Part shown: piece by piece, positions 1-11,609 of the stretch
Layout of the letters: each line of letters begins with the position of its first letter
How positions within the stretch are numbered: position 1 is the stretch's first letter
Origin: Hydrangea macrophylla
Lineage: Eukaryota > Streptophyta > Magnoliopsida > Cornales > Hydrangeaceae
DNA: 64,000 nucleotides
Assembly (NCBI GenBank): GCA_033977485.1
Contig: CM066982.1
Location: 35,938,218-36,002,217 of the forward strand
Direction: 5' to 3'
Translations under genes and position numbers: made by a program
The notes under the pieces: generated by a model
Databases searched by the model: none
What the model saw: only the letters and a program-made list of their open reading frames with translations
Told to the model about the DNA's origin: nothing

Positions 1-304
1 TATTCAGCTTCCGCTTTTTAATATAAGTGATTTAGTAGTTATAGCTTTAATCAAATATATTTGAGTATTTTCGGAACCGCATGAGTGTTTTTTTTATGGA
101 AACGTGGTGGTTTTGTTTTAAAAACATAAATGGAGATTTATTACAAATGTTTTAACCAGGTTTTTAAGAACATCTATTTCCATTAAAAAGTTTTATTAGG
201 ATGGGCTTCGTGGTGTTCACTCCGATAGTTGGGCAGTCGAATAGTAGTATAGATTTAGTTCTACGCTGATTATTTAGCTTTCCAAAAATCGGGGTGTGAC
301 AGTT

Positions 305-1000
305 CCTTGACAGACTCACACCTGATGCTGAGGTTGATGCTGAATGAGATGAATAGGATGCCACTTGACGGACTCACTCCTAATTCTCAATGATATGATT
401 AGATGCCACTTGACGGACTCGTACTTGATTTTGTTAAAGTTGTGAATGGGATGCCACTTGACGGACTCATACTCGATGATCAAGAATGTGAACAAGATGT
501 CGGACTCGTTTCCCAGTGATCGAGATACGTGAACAGGATGTCTCTAATAGACTCATTTCCTGGTAATGGGAAATATGAACAGGATGTCTCTGACGAACTC
601 ATTTCCTGTTAATTAGAAATGTGAACAGGGTGCCCCTTGACAGACCTATTCCTGGTAGTGAGATTGTGAACGGGTTGCCTCTTGATGGACTTATTCCCAA
701 TAGTGAGATTGTGAACAAGATGCCTCTTGACGGACTCACTCCTGAGCTTAAAGATATGAATGGGATGCCACTCGACAAACTCATTCCCGATAGTGAGATT
801 GTGAATAGGATGCCTCTTGATGGACTCACGGACTCACTCCTGAGCTGGATGATATGAACAAGATGCCCCTTGACACACTTATACCTGAGATTGAATGAGA
901 TGAACAAAATGCCACTTGACAGACTCATACCTGATGCTAGAGGAGGCGAACAGGATGCCCCTTGACAGACTTACACTGAAGACTGGATGAGATAAACTTC
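305..1000. repeat. 45-46 bp minisatellite, about 14 diverged units
   Basis: Head-to-tail units begin with variants of atgccacttgacggactcac and mostly repeat every 45 or 46 bases, with a few units of 41 to 53. The 45-base units are a multiple of three, so a run of them around 621-857 stays open on the + strand as a 15-residue repeat starting MPLDGL. The units differ from each other at many sites, so the array is old. I see no gene signal beyond this periodic openness. Confidence 0.85.
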
Positions 1001-1126
1001 GTGATCCCGAGTATGGGACATACTTCTTGATGATCTGTAGAGGGGTGGCTGACAAGTAGATCTGAGCTGAGGGGTTATTGTAGAGTTGGCAAGCCAGAGC
1101 AAAGGTTATATGAAGTGGGGGGTTTT

Positions 1127-1305
1127 GGAAGTATGTTGGGCCAGTGGTGAGGCTTTTGGAGCTATGTTGGGCCACTAGTGAGGTTTCTGGAAGTATGTTT
1201 GGCCAATGGCTAGGATTTTGGAAGTATGTTGGGCCAGCGGTAAGGCTTTTGGAAGTATGTTGGGCCAGTGGTAAGGCTTTTGGAAGTATGTTGGGCCAGA
1301 GGTGC
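1127..1305. repeat. 31-bp minisatellite, five full units and a part
   Basis: The unit begins ggaagtatgttgggccag and repeats every 31 bases five times, then breaks off around 1305. Units are about 80 to 95 percent alike. It lies about 130 bases past the 45-bp array and shares no obvious sequence with it. Such arrays are common in the untranslated parts of large plant retroelements, but the parent element here is not identified. Confidence 0.85.
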
Positions 1306-2470
1306 GTGTTCTCCTCCCAAGGATGATGGAAGTATTATAACCAATTGCCCATGTTACAAAAGATGTGCATTTTCTGCTATACTATAAAGTACGAATGATT
1401 TTTTGTTTTTTTTTGTTTTTTAATGCATTGTTATGCTATGCACAGAGTATTTACAAAAGTGTTTGATGCATGAGTTTATCATCTGTGAAAGAATGTTCAT
1501 AAGTTAGTGGATATTTTCTGTCTTGTTGCTTGTTGGAACACTAAAAGACAATGTATTTTGACTTCATAGGCTCAGTACCCCAGTATTCGCTGAATGCCCT
1601 ATCCTTGTCTATATTTGCTGTGTCGACAGTTTTGCCATAGTCTTGATTTTTACTCGTGGCGCCCTTATTGAGGTTTTCACTACGCCCGTCATACTATCTT
1701 GAACTTGATGGTATGAGATGTCTTTGAAATGATGCAAAATTATGATTTAATGGATCCAACAAGACTTGTGTCAATCAGAGTGAACTTTTAGTGGGTTGTA
1801 TTGTAGGCCAGGGTCATGGGTTAAGAAATGAAGGATCGCATGAAGGCTCAAAATTTTTTTTTTTGTTTTTTTTAAAGGTTGATCAGAATGCTTGAGATCA
1901 TCTTATGCTCTGTTTTTTTTTCTTTTGCCTGCCCCAATCTAGTATGGGGTAAGTACTGTGGAGTAAAATGTGACTTGGGGAAGAATTGGCCCAGTTCGAA
2001 GTGAGTATCCAAGTCAGATAGTATTTTGTGGATTTATTTTCAGCTTCTATGTTGAGCTCTCTTTTTTCCCCTTTTTTTTTTTTTTTTTTTTTTTTACCGA
2101 GCTTCTTTTCTTTTTCTTTTTTTTTGCATTGTCCCAGTGTGGGGGGTGATCCTCAGGGGGTTTGAATTTGAAGAGAAATTTTCATTGTATGGCTCAAGTG
2201 GGCTAGCAAGTGGATAATAGTGTTTGGATAGATGAAATGAATGCCTCTCATCATTTTGGCACAAGTATATGTGGATTTTAGAAATCATATATATGCAACT
2301 TTGAAATGAGGAGCAATGGGCTACCCCAATCGATACTTGATCAAGGTGTGGCACGCCTTGAGTTTGGATCTGAGGTATCCTCACCCTTGAGAGTGTGTCG
2401 TTCAGATGCTACAGCAGTTGTAGAGCAGCATGCACTTGCGATGATAAGCAGTGTCGGACATTGTAGTGAT
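1306..2470. other. Non-coding flank of the Athila-like insertion
   Basis: No convincing coding region is visible. The stretch has several poly-T runs (about 1855-1875, 1915-1925, 2070-2125) and a G-rich tract near 2138-2160. It is the left flank of the large insertion starting at 2471. The last five bases, gtgat (2466-2470), nearly match atgat after the right end (32077-32081), as expected for an aged target-site duplication. Confidence 0.6.
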
Positions 2471-2738
2471 TGACACGCGGGGGTATTTGTAAAATACAAC
2501 CATGCTAATAGAAGAAAATACGTTGATTTAGTTCACAACTCCTTGTCATATCTGCACTTTGTGTTACAATGCTAGTTTATACACAATAGGATTAATCTAT
2601 GATAAGTTGTATTGTTTTAGTTTTTATTTGTGCAGATTACTGCTATGCTGTGTGAAGAAATGAATAGCAGGATAAAAGGAATGCTTAACTTTAAGGAAGA
2701 CAATTCAAACATGAAAAGTGAAGTTCGAGCGATCGAAG

Positions 2739-2828
2739 TGCCCACAAGCGATCTTCGAAGGGTGTTCAAGAGCTTGAGGATTCCAGAAGTTCAATTGATC
2801 GAGTGATGTTCGATCGATCGAGCATGGC
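2739..2828. promoter_or_regulatory. GATCGATC palindrome cluster upstream of LTR TATA
   Basis: Several variants of TTCGATCGATCGAA lie within 90 bases (for example gagcgatcgaag, ttcaattgatcgag and ttcgatcgatcgagc). The cluster ends about 65 bases before the TATA box. The matching cluster in the 3' LTR is at 30693-30805. A binding role is inferred only from position and repetition. Confidence 0.55.
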
Positions 2829-2891
2829 TTTTATCAGAACTTACACGCACGCAGCAGAGACGGAGTTTTTAACCCTAGCTCTAGGTTTTAG

Positions 2892-2898
2892 TATAAAT
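2892..2898 (+). promoter_or_regulatory. LTR TATA box
   Basis: tataaat lies within agtataaatactc; the same sequence is at 30873-30879 in the 3' LTR. Its position about 420 bases into the LTR fits a U3 promoter. Confidence 0.6.
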
Positions 2899-3079
2899 AC
2901 TCATTTTGTATACGGCCATAAGGACGCCCACATTGCTTTTCAACAGTTTATAGAGAGTAGAGAGTTTGTTCTTGGTTTTTGTAGGTTTCTCAAGGATTAT
3001 TGTTAATTTGGCTTGGATTCTCTTAAGTTTAATCAAAGTTCACTGTTCCAGGCTTTTATATATCGTTTTATTTACATTC

Positions 3080-3709
3080 TGATGATGCCAAAATTTGGTA
3101 AGACAGCTAAGAAGGAAAAAAGAAGAAGATTTGTATGTGGTTCGGCCCCGTTAATTAGGTGACCTACGTCCACGTGTGCATCGGTGCGCTTTCACTAACA
3201 GATCACCAGCGGGCCTGGTGAGTCAACAGTTTTGGGCGGCACTACCAGTAACACCGGTCGGGTGTATGTTGTACAGTGAAATCTATGTGCTATTCTCCTA
3301 GGTTAAGAATGTGACCCCTTGAATGGGGGTGGGTGCCCCCTTTTATAGATGCAAGAGGCCACCCATACAAGGTAAGTGATCAGATTAGGAAGCCTAATCT
3401 GATCGCATCACGATTTACACAAATTCAGGAGAGTTTCCAAAGTGGTTTGGGAAACTTCTTGCTCCTTCAATTTAGACCTCTAGCTTGGTTAGGCAACTGG
3501 CTGCTTGCTTGCTGAATGAGGAACCGTGCCTCCTGAGAAGACTCCCATGTGGGGCCAGCCTCGAGTGAATGCCCGAGTCGTCGACCATCCCGGGCGGTCT
3601 GTGTAACGACCCGGCTAGACTGGGCGGTGGGACCAGATTCAAGATGACTTGGCTCCCCTTTGTTAAGGTAGCAAAGCTTAACTTTGACTTGATATTTTTG
3701 TATGTATCA
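3080..3709 (-). repeat. Tat element 3' LTR
   Basis: This aligns with 13325-13950. On the + strand it runs from tgatgatgcc to gtatgtatca. It has three extra bases (tga) at its outer end compared with the other LTR, which may be slippage of the tga triplet. The inner end abuts a polypurine tract. Confidence 0.9.
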
Positions 3710-3723
3710 GCTGCCCCCCATTT
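3710..3723 (-). other. Polypurine tract of Tat element
   Basis: On the - strand aatggggggcagc is immediately followed by the LTR start TGATACATAC. A G-rich tract directly before the 3' LTR is the normal plus-strand priming site of an LTR retrotransposon. Confidence 0.8.
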
Positions 3724-4107
3724 TCGAAGCTGATGTGATGCTTTGTCAGATGAGGTTTGAAAATTAAGATTAGTTCCGGATAACCGCTCGGGAAAAAGAG
3801 TCAGGGCATTACCAGGGATGTCACCGGTCGCGCTGGTCTTTCGGGGTTTGGACCAAGTGGTGGACATGTGGGCCCGGTGCCGACTTCTGCCACATGTCAG
3901 CTGGTTACTGGCTTGGCCAGGATCCAGCAAGGCTAGTTTGAACGTAGCGGGACAGTCGCGGGGTAATCGAGCCATCACGTCGTGCATTTATTACGCGCGC
4001 CTTCCAAGACATCGTTTCACGTGCCCGACGGGACAGTTATTTGGCAGTTTTGGCACGAATTTTTCTTGGCCGTCAGATCTAGTTTAATCCTGACCATTCG
4101 TGATTCC

Positions 4108-4117
4108 TATATAAGAG
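4108..4117 (+). promoter_or_regulatory. TATA box of the antisense gene
   Basis: ctatataaga lies about 30 bases before a plausible transcript start near 4140, on the strand opposite to the host element. It is followed by a leader with a donor-like gtaagt at 4230, so the first intron may lie in the 5' UTR. Confidence 0.55.
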
Positions 4118-5589
4118 ACCCCTGTATATTTCTTTCACACCTGCTACCTTGAGATAGAGCTACCGAGCGGTTTTGAGAGCAAAAAAGTATCCGACCAAGT
4201 TTCCCGAGCTCCTTTCTTGCCTTGATTCTTGTAAGTCTCCTTCCCCCAAAGTTCCCATTCATTGCTTTCTTCTCCCTCTTTTCTTTTTTCCTTTTCGGAG
4301 CGAGGCTAGAGAGAACGAGTCCATTAGGATTCGCTAGGGAGTGGGATTTCTTTTTCCTGAGATTCATCTTCCTCTTTAGGTTAGGTGATTCTTCCTCTGT
4401 GGTCGCACGGTTAAACCGGTTGGGCTGCTCTGCGCTCGTGTTAACCGAGTGTTATACTACCTTTAAGAACCTATGCACCTTGCCTTATAGGTTGGTAAGC
4501 CTACCTTCCTTGTACACCAGACTAGAAGTTCTTGACCCCTACATAGGCCGTCGACTATTAGCCCATCCGATTGCAGGAGGCTTTAGGATGTGTCACTCGG
4601 GATTTGATTCATCATCCCGGTCAGAGGATGAGCAGTCTCGCTCCGGCACGCCGGATACCAGCTTGGATTCTCCCTCTATGACCCCCGTCTGACCGACAAA
4701 GTGAAGGGGTAATCTCTCCTGAACTGTCTCACGCCGGGGGGGATCCTGACGTGCCCTTCGCTTCGATGTCTGGGAGGCCAGCCTCAGAGGAATCCGTTCC
4801 GAATAGCCCGGGCATGGTCTTCTCTTGCGAGCAGATCGCCAGCATCCTGCGTTCCTCTGACCTAGGCCGGATCAGGGAAAAATACGACGTTCCCGATTAC
4901 TTTTCCACGGGCGTTCACAACGGGGGGCCTCATATCCACCAATCGGGTTTCGTGACCCTCTATGAGGACACCCTCATGGCGGGCCTTCGTCTGCCGCTTC
5001 ATCCCACCGCTCGGGATGCTCTGATATATCTTGGAATCTCCCTCGGGTAACTTGCCCTGAACAGTTGGAGGTTCTTGATGGGAGCTATCTCCCTGTGGCC
5101 TCAAGTCCTGGGGTATGAGCTCACCCTACAAGAGTTTTTTTGGGCCCACTGGGCATTCAAGGTGTACGGGGAGACCGGTTTCTTCTCACTGTCATCCAGG
5201 CAGGGGAAAAAGATAATAATAAACTGCCCGAGCAATAACAGAGGGTGGAAGAAGAAGTTCTTCCAGATATCCACCCTCGGGTTCTGCGACGAGGCACCGG
5301 GCATCCGGCTGAGGACCTCTTGGGCGAGGGAGTTGAGGAATAAGCCCTCGCATCTTCTATTGCTTTGCACTGGCATTTTTCTGTTTTATTTTTGAACTAG
5401 CGATCTTTTGTTCTGCAGTGGGCTTCGTCGACTCACCCAGCATCCCGGACGAGTGCCGGGCGAGGATCCTGTCGCTGGTTGAGGACCCTACAGACGTCAA
5501 CCAGGTTCTTACCCGGTCGGGAAGTCCCAAGACCTCATTCAAACCAAAGCGCCATTACGAGGCTCCCATTTTTCCTGCGATTATTCCTG

Positions 5590-5660
5590 GTATGCCCTAA
5601 GGTACATCATTTTCCTTGATTTTGTAGCTTACTAACATACGCTCTTCCTGGACTTTGTAG
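5590..5660 (+). other. Intron of the antisense gene
   Basis: The 71-bp gtatgc...tttgtag segment joins two exons whose frames are both open and compositionally coding. Canonical GT-AG borders on the + strand support transcription opposite to the retroelement. Confidence 0.65.
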
Positions 5661-6062
5661 AAATGGCTCCCACGGACGTTACAGCCTTGAAGGAGAAGGA
5701 GGCAGCTTTGTTACCCCGGGCGGGGCAGAGGAGGAAAAGGCAAGACCCTGTCAAGGGCCAGCCACTGAAGAGGCTCTCCCGGGGGATAACCGTCCGGGCT
5801 GGTAAGGAGAAGGTCGGGATGTCAATGCCCAGGGTAACCGTTGCCGCCTCCGAAGCTGCCTCCCTCAGCCATGCCGACCGGGGTGTCTTTCCTCAGTATG
5901 GACGCGCCGTCCCGCGCTGGACCATTCGTGACACCGGCGGTGGAGACCTCGGACGAAGTCTGCGGGAGGGTCAGGCCCGGGCTTCTGCAGAACCAGATAG
6001 ACAAATGCACTCTGCTGAGTCCCGAGGCCATGATTGGCTGGCTTTACAGCATCAACCACATG

Positions 6063-6149
6063 GTAAGCTCCTCTGTATGCACTTTACGAGATACTCACCT
6101 CCAAGCTCGGGGTTCTAATAGCTGAGTTCTCCCCTTCTCTTGTTCGCAG
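6063..6149 (+). other. Intron of the antisense gene
   Basis: The 87-bp gtaagc...gttcgcag segment has a strong donor after cacatg and a pyrimidine-rich stretch before the acceptor. The next exon begins gttggctg and opens into the coiled-coil-like tail. Confidence 0.7.
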
Positions 6150-6706
6150 GTTGGCTGTATTATTGCGGGGGTTGAGGCTTCCTTGCTTGGGCTGGCTGGG
6201 AGACTGACTGCCATCGAGGCCGCCCTGTCTGTGGAGAAAGAGGCACGGGAGGCTGCTGAGTACGCCCTCTTCGTTGAGGAGGAGAAATCCGGGGCCCTGG
6301 CACTAGAGCTTGGAGAGGCCCGTGACACGATCTCTGCTGAGCGAGCATCTCGGAAGACTGCAGAAGCCAAGGTGGTGGTCACTGAAGCCGGGAGGGTGGC
6401 GGCTAAGAAGGAAACAGCAGTGGTTTCAGCGACCCTTTTTGAGCTCGCTGCCGCCCAGGAAGCGGAGGCCAAGGATCTAGAGGAGGAGTTTGAGGCTGGC
6501 TTTCTCAAAGGCTACGCAGACCTGACCGCCCAGGCTGCCTCTGATCATCCCGACTGGGACCTCTCGGGGTACTCCTGGGCTAAGTCCAAGTTCTAGAAGG
6601 AGTCGGCCCGTGCCACCGAGGAGGCCCTAGCTGAAGCTGCTGTGACTGGGGGTACTGAAGAAGTTCCGGCCGAGGAGATTGAGAAAGTCGTCGTGGCGGA
6701 TGCCTA

Positions 6707-7314
6707 GCTCTCTTCTTTTTTGTTTGTTTGGATGGGTTTGTTGGGGAGGCTAATTAGATTGCCCCCCAAAGTCTGTAAAAAAACTTTTTAACTAATGAAA
6801 AGGTCCTCTGAGGCCGCTTTTTGCATCAATTAACTATTTTGTTTACTTGCTTGTATTTTGCACTCGTACGCTTATTTGCGATTGCCAATAGCCGACCGGT
6901 TTTCAGTTACTTTGAACCTCTGCCTTAGCAAAAGATTTAGAACTATAACCGATAGAGAATCATTGGTCTTGTAGACCTGTTTTGCAGGTCCCGCCCGGGT
7001 ATAGTGTAGGTTTATCATGTTATCTATCCGGGTGGTTTCTCTGGACACTGTAGGTACTCAGGAATGTTAGAAGTATTCTAGGATTCCATGTCCTGTTAGT
7101 ACCCAGTGTGATTTCCTGTTCAGCCTGGGTATTCCCCCTGGCCCTGCCCCTGCCCCCCAAGCGCTTGCTAAGGTAGGTGTTTGGAAAAAACTGGGGAGTG
7201 ACCGTAGGAAACCGACCTAGAACATGGGTGGTTGCAGGGTCCTTTGAGGCTTGCCATCGTCAGTCACCTAGGGGTTTTTTCCCCCCATCGTTGGTTGGAT
7301 CTAAGCGAAGCCCG
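6707..7314. other. 3' UTR of the antisense gene and spacer
   Basis: After TAG 6704-6706 there is a T-rich stretch with a possible polyadenylation signal (aatgaaaagg near 6795). Nothing further coding is visible up to the minisatellite at 7315. Confidence 0.45.
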
Positions 7315-7560
7315 TGCCTCAAGGTTAGGCCCGAGGTCTTTTGTGCCTTGGTTTTGAGCCAAGGTCTTTTGTGCCTTGGTTTTGAGCCAAGGTCTTTTGA
7401 GTGCCTGGTGTCTGGCCCCGAGGTCTTTTTGTGCCTTGGTTTCGAGCCAAGGTCTTTTGAGTGCCCGGGGTCTGGCCCCAAGGTCTTTTTGTGCCTTGGT
7501 TTTGAGCTAAGGTCTTTTGACTGCCTGGGGTCTGGCCCCGAGGTCTTTTTGCGGAAAGCT
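7315..7560. repeat. Compound minisatellite of about 60 bp in the Tat 3' region
   Basis: Alternating blocks read roughly ggtcttttgtgccttggtt plus ttgagccaa (28 bases) and ggtcttttgagtgcctgggg plus tctggccccaa (31 bases). The compound unit repeats about three times, preceded by an extra short block. Tat/Ogre elements often carry such subrepeats between integrase and 3' LTR, and some have given rise to plant satellite DNA. Confidence 0.85.
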
Positions 7561-7685
7561 ATCAGGAATAATTCCACGATGTAAAATAGAGAACCTTTGT
7601 TTTATTTGAAAATTTATGAAGGTTGCTCGAGTAGAGCTACAAAAGAGAGAATCCTAGCCAGTGCTAACCCGCTCGTCCCCGAGCA

Positions 7686-8930
7686 CTATTGAAAGAATCT
7701 GCGGAGGTGTTGTATGTTCCATGGGTGAGAAAGCTCATGCCCGTTAAGAGTTTGTAACTAGTAGGTGCCCGGTCGGTTGACCCGGGTAACTTTGTACGGA
7801 CCTTCCCAGTTTGGTCCGAACTTCCCGTGGCCCGGAACTTTGGTAGACTGGTTTACTGCCTTTAAAACGAGATCCCCGACCTAGAAACTTCGGTGCTTGA
7901 CTTTGCTATTGAAGTACCGGGAGACCCTCTGTTTGTAAGCTGCCACCTTTAGATATGCCCGGTCTCTTTTTTCTTCTACCAGGTCCAGCTCTGTCCTGAG
8001 GGCATCTTCGTTGCTCTGCTCGCTGAAGTTAGCTACCCGATACGTGGGTAACCTGAGCTCTGTGGGTACCACCGCCTCGGAGCCATAGGTGAGTGAGAAT
8101 GGCGTCTCACCGGTTGCCGCCCGAGGAGTGGTTTGATAAGCCCACAAGAGGGTTGGTAATTCCTCCGCCCATAGTCCTTTGGCGTCTTCAAGCCTTGTTT
8201 TAATTGAATGAAGAATAGTCCGGTTGGTTACCTCAGCCTGGCCATTAGCCTGTGGATGCTTAGGGGATGAGTAATGATGGGATATCCCGTAACCTGAGCA
8301 AAACTGCCTGAACACTGGGGTGTCAAACTGCCTACCGTTGTCACTAACCAGAACTCGGGGGACGCCGAACCTGCTGAGGATGTTCCTCTCCATAAAGCCT
8401 TCCATCTTTTTCTCGGTGATGGTTGACAAGGGCTCGGCCTCCGTCCAGTTGGTGAAATAATCCACTGCTATGACAACGAACCTAACTTGCCCTTTTCCCA
8501 TCAGGAGGGGACCGACAATGTCGATGCCCCACTGAGCGAATAGCCACGGGCTATGGATGGGTGTTTAGAGTTCACCCGGCTGGTTGACCATGGGGGAGTA
8601 TTGCTGGCACTTGTCGCATCACTTGACATACTCTTGGGAGTCCCGTGCCATTGTCGGCCAGTAGTAGCCTTACAGCAGGGCTTTTCGGGAGAGTGCCCGA
8701 CCTCCTACATGGTTACCACAGACTCCTTCGTGGATTTCATGTAATATTGCTTGAACTTGCGTGGGATGGACACAGCGGAGATATGGGATGGAGAACCCCC
8801 TTTTGTAGAGGATGCCGTCAACAAGATGGTATCTGGCCGCCCGATATTTCACCCGGCGGGCTTCTTCCTTTTCGTTTGGCAACGAACCAATTGTGAGGAA
8901 TGCCGTTATCGGATCCATCCAGCTGTGGCC
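7686..8930 (-). pseudogene. pol: Tat integrase, broken
   Basis: The zinc-binding start (HEIHEGVCGNH) is read at about 8700-8740, and the catalytic core lies in 7881-8501. The three acidic residues of the DDE core are visible in AVDYFTNW, VSDNGRQFD and QANGQAEVTN. The C-terminal part continues in the same frame to TAG 7686-7688. In-frame stops occur at 8670-8672, 8619-8621, 8565-8567, 7881-7883 and 7758-7760. The frame is otherwise preserved, so decay here is by point mutation. Integrase would insert the cDNA into the host chromosome; this copy cannot. Confidence 0.88.
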
Positions 8931-8949
8931 TAAGGCGACCGGCTCGACC

Positions 8950-11107
8950 TCCATGCCTTCCGAATTGGTCACACTTGGCTCGGATAAGTGTTCAATCCTT
9001 ATTCCGGGCAAGTTTGATTCGGGGGATGAAGCGAGGCGTGCCAACCGATCGACCCGGGTGTTCTCTTCCCTCAGGATTTGCATGATTGAGAAACCTTCAA
9101 GCTTCTTCGAAACTGCTCGGACGAGGGCGAGGTAAGCTATCATGTTGTCTTCTAGGGCTTCATACTCCTGAGTTACCTGATTGACTACGAGCTGGGAGTC
9201 GTTGTACCCCTGGACCTGCTGCGTACCCATCGATGTGGCCAATTCTAGTCCGACCAGCAGAGCTTCGTACTCGGCCTCGTTGTTGGAGGCCTGGAACCCG
9301 AACCGCAAGGCATACTCAAGCTGAATCCCGTCAGGGGTAGTCAAGATGATTCCTGCCCCACTGCCTTGCTTGTTGGAAGACCCGTCTACGTAAAGTATCC
9401 AGGTCAGGATGTCTTTTTTTAGCCCGGGCGGCGAATCGGGTGGTCTGAGCTCTTCAACCGGGTCCGCCGGGTATGTGAACTCCACCAGAAAGTCCGCTAC
9501 GGCCTGTCCCTTGATCGTCGTGCGGGGTCTATAGTTTACTTCGAATTCTTCTAACTCCAAGGCCCACTTAACGAGCCTTCTGGATGTTTCGGGCCTGCAC
9601 AAAATCTGGCGGAGAGGCTGTTCAGTTAGCACCATGATTGCGTGGGCTTGGAAGTATGGGCGAAGTCTCTGGGCAGAAGTGATGAGGGCGAAAGCGAGCT
9701 TTTCTACGCGAGAATATCTGCTCTCAGCACCTTGAAGTGCACGGCTGGTATAGTAGACTGGGAATTGTATCCCGTGTTCCTCCCGGATGAGAGCCGAGCT
9801 GACTGTTGAGGGTGACACTGCCAAGTACAAAAACAACTCCTCGTCCGGCATAGGTGTTGAGAGTAGAGGGGGCAACACTAAGTACTTCTTGAGGTCCTGG
9901 AACGCCTCCTCGCACTCTTCCGACCACTGGAAGGCCTTGCGGAGAATTCTGAAGAATGGCAGACATCGATCGGTAGCTCGGGAGATAAACCTGTTCAACT
10001 CGGTGACCCATCCGGCCAAGCTCTGAACCTCTTTGGTGGACCTGGGTGACCGCATGTTTATAATGGCTTGGATTTTTTTGGGGTTTGCTTCGATGCCCCG
10101 TCTGCTGACCAGGTGACCCAGGAACTTCCCGGACGAGACGCCGAATGTGAATTTGGCCGGGTTCAACCTCATCCCAAACTTTCTCAAAATGCTGAAGGCC
10201 CCGGCTAGATTCTCCAGATGGTTTGAATCGTCTTGGCTTTTGACCAAGAGATCATCGACGTAGACCTCCATAGATTTCCCGATTAGGTCTTTAAACATAT
10301 GATTGACCAGTCGCTGATAGGTTGCCCCAGCATTTTTAAGGTCGAAGGGAATTACCTTGTAGCAATACGTTCCTTGGTCCGTGATGAAGGAAGTCTTCTC
10401 TTCGTCTCCGGGGTACATGCTGATCTGGTTGTACCCTGAGTAGGCGTCCATCAACGTGAGGAGTGCGTGTCCGGCTGTGGAGTCCACCAAGAGGTCTATC
10501 CTGGGCAGTAGATAACAATCCCTCAGGCTGCCCTATTGAGATCGGTGAAATCCACGCACATTCTCCACTTCCCGTTGCTTTTCTTGACCAGAACCACGTT
10601 CGCTAACCAGTCAGGATATTGGACCATTCGGATGGAGTTCGCCTTTAGGAGTTTTTTAACCTCATTGCTCACCGCAGCCTGCCTTTCGGGTGCCATGCCC
10701 CGTCGCTTTTGCTTGACCGGTCGGGAGTCCGGGTTGATATTCAGCCGGTGAGACATGACTCGGGGATCTATCCCGGGCATGTCCCCGTGGCTCCAGGCGA
10801 AAACATCCTGACTCTGCCGCAGGAATAGGATCAACTTCTCTTTGAGGCCTGGGTCCAAGAGGGTACCTATGCTGACAGACCGGTCGGGGAACTCTAGGTC
10901 CAGCGTTACTTGTTCCAATTCCTCCATCAGGCCTATCCCATCTTTTTGGTCCCTCGGATTCATCTCCTGAATGTTCAATGTTTCAGTGACGGCATCTTTA
11001 CACAGAGAGCTAACATAGCAGCTTCGGGCGGTCGCTTGATCTCCTTGTAAGCTTCCAGGTCCTTGGGGGGGTCGGGAACTTGACCACCAGGCTGTACGTT
11101 GACACAA
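8950..11107 (-). pseudogene. pol: Tat reverse transcriptase, RNase H and archaeal-type second RNase H, frameshifted
   Basis: The N-terminal part of RT is open at 10523-11107 (contains VDFTDLNRA) and the rest at 8670-10490. A one-base deletion near 10525 separates the frames. In the 606-residue downstream segment the RT active site YVDD is at residues 77-80 and the gypsy RNase H follows at about 200-330. A second, archaeal-type RNase H starts near residue 365 with LYVDGSSNKQGSG, with acidic positions in NNEAEYEA, NDSQ and RVDRLA. This second RNase H is diagnostic of the Tat lineage. The RT catalytic residues are intact, but the frameshift and the broken integrase make the copy inactive. Confidence 0.9.
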
Positions 11108-11609
11108 CCGTCCTGGCTTTGTTGAGAGTTGGCCTCCCCAGGATGACGTTGTACGCGGATGGAGCTTCCACGACTACAAAGTTGGCAATCGCAGACGTCT
11201 GCTGGGGGTAAGTTCCCATCAGAACCAGGAGCTCGATAGTGCCAAGTGGTTGTGTGCTGGACCCATTGAAGCCTACCAGGGGTGTGGCCACTAGTCAGAG
11301 CCGATCCCTGGATATCCCGAGCTGATTGAAGGCTGAGGCGAACATGATATCAGAGGAACTGCCGGTGTCCACCAACACTCTCTTAACCACGTAGTTTGCT
11401 ACAGAGAGCGTCACCACTAGCGGGTCATCGTGAAGCCTGTGCAGGTCTCGCATATCCTCGGATGAGAATACTACTACGTCGGTCGGGGGGGAGTCGGTGG
11501 ATTGGACATGCCAAACATCGGATCGGGATGCCCGTACATGCCTCTTCTTGGCCGAGTGTGAATGTCCTCCGCCCGAGGTGCCCCCTGAGATCACATTAAT
11601 TTGCCCAAG
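11010..11609 (-). pseudogene. pol: Tat aspartic protease, broken
   Basis: The active-site motif VDTGSSSDI is in the frame 11295-11849. A stop at 11295-11297 interrupts it, and the same frame continues through 11010-11291 with the conserved ILGRP turn. A frameshift near a seven-G run (about 11066-11072) then moves the frame to that of RT. Protease would process the Gag-Pol precursor. Confidence 0.85.

Larger units (their letters stand above)
2471..3079 (+). repeat. Athila-like 5' LTR, left part
   Basis: This segment aligns with 30441-31059 of the 3' LTR and breaks at the nested Tat insertion. It starts TGACACGCGG. The 5-bp sequence cattc at 3075-3079 is repeated at 13951-13955, where the LTR resumes. 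A 16-bp length difference near 2750 separates the two LTR copies. Confidence 0.92.
4588..6706 (+). pseudogene. Antisense spliced gene carried by the Tat element (putative gypsy-type transposon family, PF04195-like)
   Basis: Transcribed opposite to the retroelement and placed between its integrase and 3' LTR. The coding start is probably ATG 4588. The conserved block at about 4830-5100 (containing IREKYDVPDYF, VTLYEDTLMAGLRLPLHP and LNSWRFLMG) resembles the plant family named putative gypsy type transposon; this is from memory of the family. Introns: acceptor at 5418 with an unclear donor, 5590-5660 (gt...ag) and 6063-6149 (gt...ag). The last exon is Ala/Glu/Lys-rich and probably coiled coil (6183-6590). 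Breaks: a frameshift near 4680, a stop at 5048-5050 and a stop at 6594-6596, after which the frame stays open to TAG 6704-6706. Similar antisense genes are known in Tat elements such as maize Grande. Function unknown. Confidence 0.75.

Noticed and set aside
7177..7584. Open frames through the Tat minisatellite on both strands
   Set aside because: They follow from the repeat composition. No homology or start context supports translation.
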